Below, piece after piece: positions 37,339-45,651 of a DNA stretch of 64,000 nucleotides. A program made the position numbers and the translations under genes. The first letter of the stretch is position 1. Every line of letters starts with the position of its first letter. Origin of the DNA: VRUE01 sp963742535 (GTDB taxonomy: Bacteria; Actinomycetota; Thermoleophilia; Solirubrobacterales; 70-9); the NCBI GenBank assembly GCA_963742535.1, contig CAVUMC010000002.1, positions 744,001 through 808,000 of the forward strand, in the 5' to 3' direction. The notes under the pieces were generated by a model that saw only the letters and a list, made by a program, of their open reading frames with translations, did no database searches and had not been told where the DNA came from.

Positions 37339-38376
37339 TCAGGCGGCTGCAGATACCTCTGCGTCGTCGCCACCCTGTGGGTCACGGGGAGTCGAGGCCC
37401 CATCACCGTCGGGTGGCGAGTCACCGCTGAAGCTCTTTGTCTGGCCCGGCCGCAGGTAGACGATCTGTCCCTGCCGCAGCTCGAGCTTCTGCAGCTCGGC
37501 GCGGGTCAGCTGGGCCCAGACCTCGGTACCGTCGGCAAGCACGAACTCGACCCGGATCTCGAAGCCGAGGGCGACGATGCGCTGCACCATCGCCTCCTCG
37601 GTGTTCTCGTCGGCGTCGAGCACGACGTCCATGTCGTGCGGGCGCACGAAGCCGTCGCCGAGCCGGTTGACCTCGCCGACGAAGCTCATCACGAACTCGT
37701 TGGCGGGATGGTCGTAGAGGTCGTCGGCGCTGCCGGATTGCTCCACCCTGCCCTCGTTCATCACCACCAGCTGGCCAGCGACGTCCATCGCCTCCTCCTG
37801 GTCGTGGGTGACGAAGATCGTCGTCACGTGCATCTCCTCATGGAGGTTGCGCAGCCAGGTGCGCAGGTCCTTGCGCACCTTGGCGTCGAGCGCGCCGAAG
37901 GGCTCGTCGAGCAGCAGCACCTGCGGCTCCACTGCCAGCGCCCGGGCCAGGGCCATGCGCTGGCGCTGGCCGCCGGAGAGCTGCGAAGGGAAGCGCCCGG
38001 CGAGACCGTCGAGCTGCACCAGCTGGAGCAGCTCGTGCACGCGGGTGGAGACCTTCGCCTTGTCCCACTTGCGGATCTTCAGGCCGAAGGCGACGTTGTC
38101 GTAGACCGTCATGTGCTTGAAGGCGGCGTAGTGCTGGAAGACGAAGCCGACGCCGCGCTTTTGCGCTGGCTTTCCAGTCGCGTTCTCGCCGTTGATCGTC
38201 ACCTGCCCCGAGTCCAGGTCCTCGAGCCCGGCGATCGCCCGCAGCAGGGTGGACTTGCCGCTGCCGCTGGGACCCAACAGAGCCGTCAGCGAGCCGTCGG
38301 GGACATCGATCGATACGTCATCGAGCGCCTGAAAGTCACCGAAGCGCTTGTTTGCTCCCTCGACTGAGATTCCCAT
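37339..38376 (-). CDS. cysA: Sulfate/thiosulfate ABC transporter ATP-binding protein
   Basis: A 345-residue ATPase starting at ATG 38376, which overlaps the cysW stop. It has Walker A GPSGSGKST (about 35-43), GVGFVFQHYAAFKHMTVYDN, signature LSGGQRQRMALARAL, Walker B LLLDEPFGALDAKVRKDLR, the CysA-type DVAGQLVVMNEGRVEQSGS and a C-terminal regulatory domain with VRPHDMDV. The last 35 residues are an Asp/Pro-rich tail. It drives import of sulfate or thiosulfate. Last gene of the cys operon. Confidence 0.93.
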   Translation of the reverse strand: MGISVEGANKRFGDFQALDDVSIDVPDGSLTALLGPSGSGKSTLLRAIAGLEDLDSGQVTINGENATGKPAQKRGVGFVFQHYAAFKHMTVYDNVAFGLKIRKWDKAKVSTRVHELLQLVQLDGLAGRFPSQLSGGQRQRMALARALAVEPQVLLLDEPFGALDAKVRKDLRTWLRNLHEEMHVTTIFVTHDQEEAMDVAGQLVVMNEGRVEQSGSADDLYDHPANEFVMSFVGEVNRLGDGFVRPHDMDVVLDADENTEEAMVQRIVALGFEIRVEFVLADGTEVWAQLTRAELQKLELRQGQIVYLRPGQTKSFSGDSPPDGDGASTPRDPQGGDDAEVSAAA

Positions 38377-39176
38377 CAGGCGTCCTCCTTTCGTTTGAGC
38401 AGGTTCATCGCGAACAGGGTGATCAGCGCCAGGAGCGCCAGCACCAGGGAGGCGCCGTAGGCGCCGGTGGAGTTGAAGTTGGCGTACTGCTTCTCGACGA
38501 ATAGCGGCAGGGTCTGGGTCTGCCCGCTGATCGAGCCGGAGACGATCGTCACCGCGCCGAACTCGCCGAGCACCCGCGCGGTGGTGAGGACGATGCCGTA
38601 GGCGACGCCCCAGCGGATCGACGGCAGGGTGATCTTCCAAAAGGTCTGCCAGCCGTTCGCACCGAGGGTCGAGGCGGCCATCTCCTGGTCGGTGCCGATC
38701 TCCTGCAGCACCGGCACCGTCTCACGGACCACGAACGGCAGCGAGACGAAGATGCTGGCGAGGACCATCCCCGGCACCGAGAAGAGGATCTCGATCCCGT
38801 TTTCACCGAGGAACGCGAACCAGCCGCCGGTTCCATAGAGGAGGAAGAGCGAGAGGCCGATGACGACCGGCGAGACCGCGAACGGGAGGTTGATGATCGC
38901 GTCGATCACCGGGTTCGCCTTCGACTTGCGGCGGACCAGGAGCAGCGCGCAGCTGACCCCGAAGATCGTATTGAGCGGCACCGCGATCACGACCATCAGC
39001 AGCGTCAGCTTCAGTGCGTGCAAGCCGTCGGGTGAGGTGATCGCGTCGAGCGGCGGCCCGATCCCTTCTTCGAAGGTCTTGTAGAAGATCATTACCAGCG
39101 GGATCAGCAGCAGCATCGTCAGGTAGCCGAGCCCGAGCACTCGCAAGCCCCAGCGGCTGGCGGGACTGGCACTCAT
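38376..39176 (-). CDS. cysW: Sulfate ABC transporter permease CysW
   Basis: A 266-residue permease with six helices. Hallmarks are AIINLPFAVSPVVIGLSLFLLYG, LPFVVRETVPVLQEIGTDQEMAASTLGA (coupling loop), VLGEFGAVTIVSG and LPLFVEKQYANFNSTGAYGAS, all typical of CysW. ATG overlaps the cysT stop and its own stop overlaps cysA (ATGA in both cases). Confidence 0.92.
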   Translation of the reverse strand: MSASPASRWGLRVLGLGYLTMLLLIPLVMIFYKTFEEGIGPPLDAITSPDGLHALKLTLLMVVIAVPLNTIFGVSCALLLVRRKSKANPVIDAIINLPFAVSPVVIGLSLFLLYGTGGWFAFLGENGIEILFSVPGMVLASIFVSLPFVVRETVPVLQEIGTDQEMAASTLGANGWQTFWKITLPSIRWGVAYGIVLTTARVLGEFGAVTIVSGSISGQTQTLPLFVEKQYANFNSTGAYGASLVLALLALITLFAMNLLKRKEDA

Positions 39177-40072
39177 CAGGCGCCACCTCCCGAGACATCC
39201 TTGTTCTCGACAGCGACGATGAAGTCGGTCGAGCCGCGGTCGTGGCGGATCGCCCAGCGCTGGATCAACGAGACGGCGGCGAGCAGCAAGAGTGAGGCGA
39301 CGAGCAGCACCACCGAGACGGCGGAGGCGCCGATCTCGTTGCCGGACTCGATCTGGTTGCGAATGAAGACCGAGGAGACAGTTGTGTCGGGCAACCCGCC
39401 CGCGAAGAGGAGGACGGAACCGAACTCGCCGAGCGCGCGGGCGAAAGCGAGGGCGACGCCGGCGGCAAGGCCGGGAAGGAGGTTGGGGAAGATGATGCGG
39501 CGGAAGATCGTGAAGCTCCCGGCCCCGAGCGAGGCGGCGGCGGCCTCCATCTCACGGTCCATCTCCAGCAGCAGCGGCTGCACGGCGCGAACGACGAAGG
39601 GAAGGGTGACGAACATCAGCGCGACGACGACGGCGGCCTGAGTCGCCGCCAGGTGAATCCCCAGTGGACTGTCGTTGCCGTACAGCGTCAGCAGGGTGAG
39701 GCTGGCGACGATCGTCGGCAGGGCAAAGGGGAGGTCGATCACCGCGTTGACCGCGCTTTTGCCGGGGAAGTCGTCGCGGACCAGCAGCCAGGCGAGGATC
39801 GTGCCGAAGATCCCATTGATCACGACAACGATCAGCGAGCAGATGACCGTCAGTTTCAGGCTCTTCAGCGCCAGCGGCGAGGTGACCTGTTCCCAGAAGG
39901 CGCCGAGGCCACCGGCGAAGGCTTCGCTGACGACGGCCGCCAGCGGCAGCAGCACGATGATGCTCAGGTAGAGCATGACCGTGCCGCCGCCGACGCCGAC
40001 GCTGAGCCCGGGCAGGCGGAAGCCTGCCCGGGGTGCTGGAACTGATGTTGCGCTTGCCGGGTGCGCAGACAT
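39176..40072 (-). CDS. cysT: Sulfate ABC transporter permease CysT/CysU
   Basis: A 298-residue permease. Six helices with IDLPFALPTIVASLTLLTLYG, FVVRAVQPLLLEMDREMEAAAASLGAGSF (coupling loop), ALGEFGSVLLFAG and a C-terminal helix. The first 30 residues (Ala/Pro-rich) precede the first helix. ATGA overlap with the binding-protein stop places it second in the operon. Confidence 0.92.
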   Translation of the reverse strand: MSAHPASATSVPAPRAGFRLPGLSVGVGGGTVMLYLSIIVLLPLAAVVSEAFAGGLGAFWEQVTSPLALKSLKLTVICSLIVVVINGIFGTILAWLLVRDDFPGKSAVNAVIDLPFALPTIVASLTLLTLYGNDSPLGIHLAATQAAVVVALMFVTLPFVVRAVQPLLLEMDREMEAAAASLGAGSFTIFRRIIFPNLLPGLAAGVALAFARALGEFGSVLLFAGGLPDTTVSSVFIRNQIESGNEIGASAVSVVLLVASLLLLAAVSLIQRWAIRHDRGSTDFIVAVENKDVSGGGA

Positions 40073-41124
40073 CAGCCGGAGGTGGAGACTCCGAGTTCCG
40101 TCTCGATCTTGGCGACCGAGCCGGTTTCGTCGTCAAAGAATTCGTCGTTGACTTTGCCCCAGCCGCCGAACTGGCTGATCTTGAACAGTTCCTTCGGGGT
40201 CGGGAACTGCTTCGCGTCGACCAGCTTCGGGTTGACCGGGCGGTAGCCGTTTTCGGCCCAGATTTCCTGGCCTTCGTCGGACCAGATGAACTTGAGGAAA
40301 TCCTGCGCCGCCGGCTCCGGGGCACTGGTGGTGACCGCGATCGGGGTTTCGATCAGGATCGTCGAGGGCGGCACGACGTATTCGAGGTCTTCGCCTTCGT
40401 TTTCGGCCTTGATCGCCTCGTTCTCGTAGCCGAGCAGCACGTCGCCCTGGCCCTGGGTAAAGGCGGCGAGCGCGTCGCGGGCGCTGCCCGGCTGCGCGAC
40501 CGTCTTTTCAAGCAGGGCCTTGACCCCTTCAAGCGCCTGGTCGGGCGACTTGCCCTCGTTGATCAGGGTGCCGTAGACGGCCATGATGTTCCAGCGCGCC
40601 GCGCCGGAGCTGAACGGGTTGGGCGTAACCACGTCGACGTCCTTGCTCAGCACGTCGTCGAGGGTGTGGATTCCATCTGGGTTGCCTTTGCGGACGCTGA
40701 TCACGACGACCGAGTCCTGGGCGATGCCGCCGTAGGGCTGCTTGTCCCAGTCTTTGGCGACGAGGCCGCCTTCTTCGACCAGCCGTTCCATGTCACCGGC
40801 CTGGGCGAAATGGACGACCGAGGCGGGCTGGCCGGCGACGACCGCGCGGCTCTGGTCACCCGAGGCGCCGAAGGAGTTGCTGAAGCTGACGTCGGTGCCC
40901 GCGGAAGTTTTCTCGAAGGCTGGCTCAAGGCTTTCCTGGTAGACGGATTCGGGCGTGGAGTAGCCGACCACGTCGAGCTTGCCCCCACTTCCAGAGCCTC
41001 CGGAAGAAGAGCTGTCGTCGCTGCTGCTGCCACATCCTGCGACTACCACCGCGAAGGCGAATACCGCGGCCAAGAGGACCGCCGTAACGCTTCGCCGCCG
41101 GGTTACCTTGCGAGCGTTCCGCAT
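40072..41124 (-). CDS. Sulfate/thiosulfate-binding lipoprotein
   Basis: A 350-residue solute-binding protein, first gene of the cys operon. Lipobox VVVAGC (Cys about 31), a Ser/Gly/Asp linker, then the sulfate-binding family domain: LDVVGYSTPESVYQESLEPAFEK, DVSFSNSFGASGDQSRAVVAGQPASVV, VTPNPFSSGAARWNIMAVYG and GDVLLGYENEAI. The family binds sulfate or thiosulfate and hands it to CysT/CysW. The start has a GAAAGGA site. Two direct repeats lie upstream at 41150-41176. Confidence 0.92.
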   Translation of the reverse strand: MRNARKVTRRRSVTAVLLAAVFAFAVVVAGCGSSSDDSSSSGGSGSGGKLDVVGYSTPESVYQESLEPAFEKTSAGTDVSFSNSFGASGDQSRAVVAGQPASVVHFAQAGDMERLVEEGGLVAKDWDKQPYGGIAQDSVVVISVRKGNPDGIHTLDDVLSKDVDVVTPNPFSSGAARWNIMAVYGTLINEGKSPDQALEGVKALLEKTVAQPGSARDALAAFTQGQGDVLLGYENEAIKAENEGEDLEYVVPPSTILIETPIAVTTSAPEPAAQDFLKFIWSDEGQEIWAENGYRPVNPKLVDAKQFPTPKELFKISQFGGWGKVNDEFFDDETGSVAKIETELGVSTSG

Positions 41125-41149
41125 AGAAAGGAATCCTTTCTTTCTTTAC

Positions 41150-41176
41150 TGATTTAGTTTTTTGAGTGACTTAGTT
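41150..41176. promoter_or_regulatory. Direct repeats upstream of the cys operon
   Basis: TGATTTAGTT (41150-41159) and TGACTTAGTT (41167-41176) are 10-base direct repeats with one mismatch, 17 bases apart, in an AT-rich island 26-52 bases upstream of the binding-protein ATG. They could be a regulator site or promoter elements for sulfur control. No identified regulator matches. Confidence 0.4.
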
Positions 41177-41267
41177 CTAAATAGACGGCCGCCAAGGTAG
41201 CACAAAGTCGATCGGCAAAGTCGTAAAAGCTGATCGGGATTCACCTGTTGTCCCGGCACAGCAGAAG

Positions 41268-41813
41268 TCAGGCCGCTGCTACGCGACTCTCGTCGCTCGG
41301 GCCCGGGCGCAGGATCAGCACCTCGGCCGGGGCCTTCTCGAGCAGCCAGACGAGATCGTCGCCGGAAAGGCCGGCGGCGCCGGTTGCCGTCGCCGAGACG
41401 ACGACGCGGTCGAAGCTCTCCTGGCCGAGCAGGCGGCGCAAGGCATGGCGGTAGCTGCGGCCGCGCTCGATGCGGGCATCGATCGCAACCCCCTGGCTGG
41501 TAGCGCGCTGTTCGATCGCCTCCAACATCGGCATCGCCTTCGCCGCCTCGGCCGGGATCGCGCAATCGAGCGGCAGCTGCTTGGGAACGGCGGCGAGGTA
41601 GGCCGGCATCAGGGTTGCGTGCTCGGCTTTGGCGAGACGGAGGGCGGCGTCGACCGCACGCCGCGAGATCTCGGTGCCGGTGAAGGGCAGAAGGATCTGG
41701 TGCACCTCCTGCGGTCGCTCCGAGCGCTTGCCGCGCAGGCGGGAACGGGCGATCAGGTAGCCGCCGCCGAGCCCGAGCAGCAGGGCAAGACCGACGAGGA
41801 AGTGCTCGATCAC
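41268..41813 (-). CDS. Membrane-anchored universal stress-like (Usp) protein
   Basis: A 181-residue protein from a GTG. One N-terminal helix (FLVGLALLLGLGGGYLIA) is followed by a Usp-type alpha/beta domain (QILLPFTGTEISRRAVDAALRLA, a variable middle, VVVSATATGAAGLSGDDLVWLLEKAP, VLILRPG). The classical GxxGS ATP loop is not clear. It is the last gene of the kdp unit, 28 bases after the KdpD-N stop. KdpD sensors also contain a Usp domain, so a link to potassium sensing is plausible. Confidence 0.75.
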   Translation of the reverse strand: MIEHFLVGLALLLGLGGGYLIARSRLRGKRSERPQEVHQILLPFTGTEISRRAVDAALRLAKAEHATLMPAYLAAVPKQLPLDCAIPAEAAKAMPMLEAIEQRATSQGVAIDARIERGRSYRHALRRLLGQESFDRVVVSATATGAAGLSGDDLVWLLEKAPAEVLILRPGPSDESRVAAA

Positions 41814-41841
41814 TCCCCCTCCCCTCCGTCGACGGGATCCA

Positions 41842-42966
41842 TCATTTCGTCTCCTCCCCGTTGCTGCGGTGGGCGACGATCCGCACGTCGACCCCGGCCG
41901 GGGTCGCCTTCATCAGGCGCTGCGGCAGCGGCTCGCGCAAGCGACCGAAGCCCGAGGGAGACAGGGACTCGCCAACCATCAGGTAGGTGATGCCGCGCTC
42001 GCGCACCACCCGCGCCGTGGCCGCGACGAGGTCGTCATGCTCCTCGATAAGCAGGGTTGCCCCCAGCACCGAGGCGAGCTGGCGCAGTGCCGTCACCTGT
42101 CGCTCCTCGCTCCCCCCGATCGGCTTGCCAGGGGGCTTTACCCAGAGCAAGTCGAGGCCGGTGCCGAGCCGCTGCGCCGATCGCCAGGCCCGGCGAACCA
42201 GGCGCTGCGAGCTGGGCTGCGGCCGCACCAGGGCGAGGATGCGCTCGCCGACCGCCTTCGGCACCTCGGCCGCAACCCGCTCTTCGCGGGTCCCGAGCGG
42301 CTCGTCCAGGTGCAGGGTCAGCCGCTTCGACTCGACGTCCTCGGCCACCTGGCGCAGGCTGACCTCGCGCAGCGCCGCCAGGTTCTCGATCCGGAAGAAG
42401 TTGTTGAGCGCCGCGTCGATGTTCTCGCCGGGGTAGATCCTGCCGGAGCGCAGGCGCTCGACCAGAGCCTCAGGGGTGAGGTCGATCAGCACCACTTCGT
42501 CGGCGCTGCCGAGCACCGAGTCGGGCACGGTCTCCCGCACAGTTACCCCGGTCAGCTCCGCCACCCGGTCGTTGAGCGACTCGAGGTGCTGGACGTTGAC
42601 GGTCGAGTAGACGTCGATCCCGGCTGCCAGCACGTCTGCGATGTCCTCATAGCGCTTGCGGTGCTCGAGCCCTGGCGGGTTGCTGTGGGCGAGCTCGTCG
42701 ATCAGCGCCAGCTCCGGCGCTCGCCCCAGTATGCCCGGCAGGTCCATCTCTTCTACCTCGACGTCGCGGTAGGCAACGGCGCGTCGCGGCACCACCGCCA
42801 GCCCCTCAGCCTGGGCGCTGGTCTCCTCGCGCTTGTGTGGCTCCAGGTAGCCGATCGCGACATCGCGTCCCGCCTTCTGCTCGGCCCGGCCCTCCTGCAG
42901 CATGCGGTAGGTCTTGCCCACCCCGGCCGCCATGCCGAGGAAGATCTTGTAGTGGCCGCGGTCCAT
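41842..42966 (-). CDS. KdpD N-terminal sensor protein without kinase domain
   Basis: A 374-residue protein equal to the cytosolic N-terminal half of KdpD. The KdpD domain has Walker A GMAAGVGKT (11-19), GYLEPHKREET, LALIDELAHSNPPG and DVYSTVNVQHLESLND. A Usp domain follows (~225-370, with LLWVKPP and GITYLMVGES). It lacks membrane helices, HisKA and ATPase domains. These lie in a separate gene at 50430-51578. It would sense cyclic di-AMP, K+ or ATP and act on the kinase in trans, or work as a kinase-free regulator. Transcribed after kdpB. Confidence 0.88.
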   Translation of the reverse strand: MDRGHYKIFLGMAAGVGKTYRMLQEGRAEQKAGRDVAIGYLEPHKREETSAQAEGLAVVPRRAVAYRDVEVEEMDLPGILGRAPELALIDELAHSNPPGLEHRKRYEDIADVLAAGIDVYSTVNVQHLESLNDRVAELTGVTVRETVPDSVLGSADEVVLIDLTPEALVERLRSGRIYPGENIDAALNNFFRIENLAALREVSLRQVAEDVESKRLTLHLDEPLGTREERVAAEVPKAVGERILALVRPQPSSQRLVRRAWRSAQRLGTGLDLLWVKPPGKPIGGSEERQVTALRQLASVLGATLLIEEHDDLVAATARVVRERGITYLMVGESLSPSGFGRLREPLPQRLMKATPAGVDVRIVAHRSNGEETK

Positions 42967-43005
42967 GCCCGCCGCCTCCTCAGCCCTCCGCGCAGGCCGG
43001 CATCG

Positions 43006-45065
43006 TCAGGCCCCGAGCAGGTTGTGGACGACGAGGTCGATCAGCTTGATCCCGACGAAGGGGGCGATCAGGCCGCCGAGGCCGTAGACCAGCATGTTGC
43101 GCCGCAGCAGGGCGGTGGCGCCGATCGGCCGATAACGGACACCGCGCAGCGAGAGCGGGATCAGCAGCGGGATGATCAGCGCGTTGAAGATCACCGCACT
43201 GAGGATCGCCGATTCCGGCGTGCCCAGCGACATCACGTTGAGCGCGTCGAGCGGGCCCTTTCGCCGGCCAGCGCGTAGGTCGTCGCGAACATCGCCGGCA
43301 GGATCGCGAAGTACTTGGCGATGTCGTTGGCGATCGAGAAGGTGGTGAGGGCGCCACGGGTGATCAGCAGTTGCTTGCCGACCTCGACGATCTCGATCAG
43401 CTTCGTTGGGTTGGAATCGAGGTCGACCATGTTGCCCGCCTCGCGCGCCGCCTGGGTGCCGGTGTTCATCGCCACGCCGACGTCGGCCTGGGCCAGCGCC
43501 GGGGCGTCGTTGGTGCCGTCGCCGGTCATCGCGATCAGCCGCCCGTCGGCCTGCTGCTCGCGGATCAGCTCGAGCTTGCGCTCCGGCGTCGCTTCGGCGA
43601 GGAAGTCGTCGACGCCGGCCTCCTCGGCGATCTTGGCCGCGGTCAGCTTGTTGTCGCCGGTGACCATGATCGTGCGGATCCCCATCGCCCGAAGCTGGTC
43701 GAAGCGAGCGCTCATCCCCTCCTTGATCACGTCCTTGAGGTAGACGACGCCGAGCACTCGCTCGTTGCGGGCGACCGCCAGCGGCGTGCCGCCCTCGCGG
43801 CCGATCCGGTCGAGCTCAGTGCGCAACTCGCCCGGCGCCCGGCCGCCCTCGTCCGCAACCCATTGCTCGATCGCGTCGCCGGCGCCCTTGCGCAGGCGGG
43901 TGCCGTTGAAGTCGACGCCGCTCATCCGAGTCTCGGCAGTGAAGGGGACGAAGGTCGGCTCGTGGCCGTTGAAGTCGTGCTCGCGGATGCCGAAGTCCTT
44001 GGCGAGGATGACGATCGAACGGCCCTCCGGGGTCTCGTCGGCGAGCGAGGACATCTGCGCCGCCTCGGCCAGCTCCGCGGGGGTGACGCCGGGCATCGGC
44101 ATGAACTCGACCGCCTCGCGATTGCCGAGCGTGATCGTGCCGGTCTTGTCGAGCAGCAGCAGGTCGCAGTCGCCGGAGGCCTCGACCGCGCGGCCGGAGA
44201 GGGCGAGCACGTTGCGACGCACGAGCCGGTCCATGCCGGCGATCCCGATTGCCGAGAGCAGCGCCCCGATCGTGGTCGGGATCAGCGCCACCAGCAGCGC
44301 GATCAGCGTCGTCTCGGAGAGTTCGGTGCCGGCGAAGAGGGCGAAGGGGCGCAGCGAAACGACGACGATGACAAAGACCAGGGTGAGGCCGGCGAGGAGG
44401 ATGCCGAGCGCGACCTCGTTCGGGGTCTTCTTGCGTTCGGCGCCCTCGACCAGGCCGATCATCCGGTCGAGGAACGATTTGCCCGGCTCCTGGGTGATCT
44501 CGACCACGATCCGGTCCGAGAGCACGCGGGTGCCGCCGGTGACGGCGGAACGGTCGCCGCCAGCCTCGCGGATCACCGGCGCCGACTCGCCCGTGATCGC
44601 CGACTCATCGACCGAGGCGATGCCCTCGATCACGGTGCCGTCGCCGGGGATCGTCTCCCCCACCTCGACCACGACGACGTCGCCGCGGGTCAGCTCCGAG
44701 GCCGGCTTCTCGCCATCGTCGCGCAGGCGGGCGACGGTCTCCGTGCGCATCGACCGCAGGCTTGCCGCCTGCGCCCGGCCGCGTCCCTCGGCCAATGCCT
44801 CGGCGAGGTTGGCGAAGACGACCGTGAGCCAGAGCCAAACGGTGATGGTGAAGCTGAACCAGGAGGGCTCGTGGCCGCCGCCCAGCGGGCCGCCGCCGAA
44901 GAGCCGGATCAGCCAGGCGACGGTGGTGATCACGGCGCCGATCTCAACCACGAACATGACCGGGTTGCGCACCTGCACCCGCGGGTCGAGCTTGCGCACC
45001 GACTCGAGCAGCGCCGGCCGCACGATCTCCGGATCGAACAACGAGCGGGCTCGACCCTCAGCCAT
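43006..45065 (-). CDS. kdpB: Potassium-transporting P-type ATPase subunit KdpB (frameshifted near 43257)
   Basis: About 685 residues. P-type ATPase motifs: SVDESAITGESAPVIREAGG, the phosphorylation site LLLDKTGTITLGNREA, VPFTAETRMSG, MVTGDNKLTA and AMTGDGTNDAPALAQADVGVAMNTG. After IAKYFAILPAMFATTYAL the frame changes near 43257 and continues as NVMSLGTPESAILSAVIFNALIIPLLIP to the end LIDLVVHNLLGA. A missing base in the AAAGGGCCCG stretch explains it. KdpB hydrolyses ATP to drive K+ uptake through KdpA. It comes after kdpC rather than before it. Confidence 0.92.
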
Positions 45066-45651
45066 CGTCCCTCCCAGCCCCGTCGAGGGCGATGTTGAGT
45101 TCGAGGACGTTGACGCCGGGCTCGCCGAGCATGCCGAGCGAGCGGCCGTCCGTGTGGGCCGAGATCAGCGCTTCGACCTTGCGCAGCGGCAGGCCCCGCA
45201 CGGCGGCGACGCGGTGGGCCTGGATGCGCGCGTTCGCTTCCGAGATCTGGGGGTCGACCCCGGAAGCGGAGTTGGTCACCGCGTCGACTGGCACCTCATC
45301 CTTCGCCAGGGAGCGGTCATAGGGCTTGTTGAGCTTGAGGTAGGCGGCGAGGTTTTCACGCACCTCTTCCCGCCCTTCGACGCTGTTGGGCCCGACGTTG
45401 GCGAAGAAGGTCGCGTCGGCGGAGTATTCGGTCGCGGAGGGCCGGGACTGGAAGTAGGCGGGCACCCCCTTGAAGTCCTGGCCGATCAGGCTCGAGCCGA
45501 CGGTCTTCCCGTTCAGCGAGACCTTCGAGCCATTCGCCTTGCCGGGGAAGACCACCTGGGCGACGCCGGTGATCGCGAGCGGGTAGGCGACGCCGAGGAC
45601 GACGGTGAGGACGACGACCGCGATCAACGAGGTGAGCAGATCGCGCTTCAT
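45058..45651 (-). CDS. kdpC: Potassium-transporting ATPase subunit KdpC
   Basis: A 197-residue subunit: one N-terminal helix (LLTSLIAVVVLTVVLGVAYPLAITGVAQVVFP), GSSLIGQDFKGVPAYFQSRPSAT and NSASGVDPQISEANARIQAHRVA, then VNVLELNIAL. KdpC sits between KdpA and the complex periphery and affects ATP affinity. Its ATG abuts the kdpA stop, and its end overlaps the kdpB start by 8 bp. The order A-C-B differs from the common A-B-C. Confidence 0.93.
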   Translation of the reverse strand: MKRDLLTSLIAVVVLTVVLGVAYPLAITGVAQVVFPGKANGSKVSLNGKTVGSSLIGQDFKGVPAYFQSRPSATEYSADATFFANVGPNSVEGREEVRENLAAYLKLNKPYDRSLAKDEVPVDAVTNSASGVDPQISEANARIQAHRVAAVRGLPLRKVEALISAHTDGRSLGMLGEPGVNVLELNIALDGAGRDDG

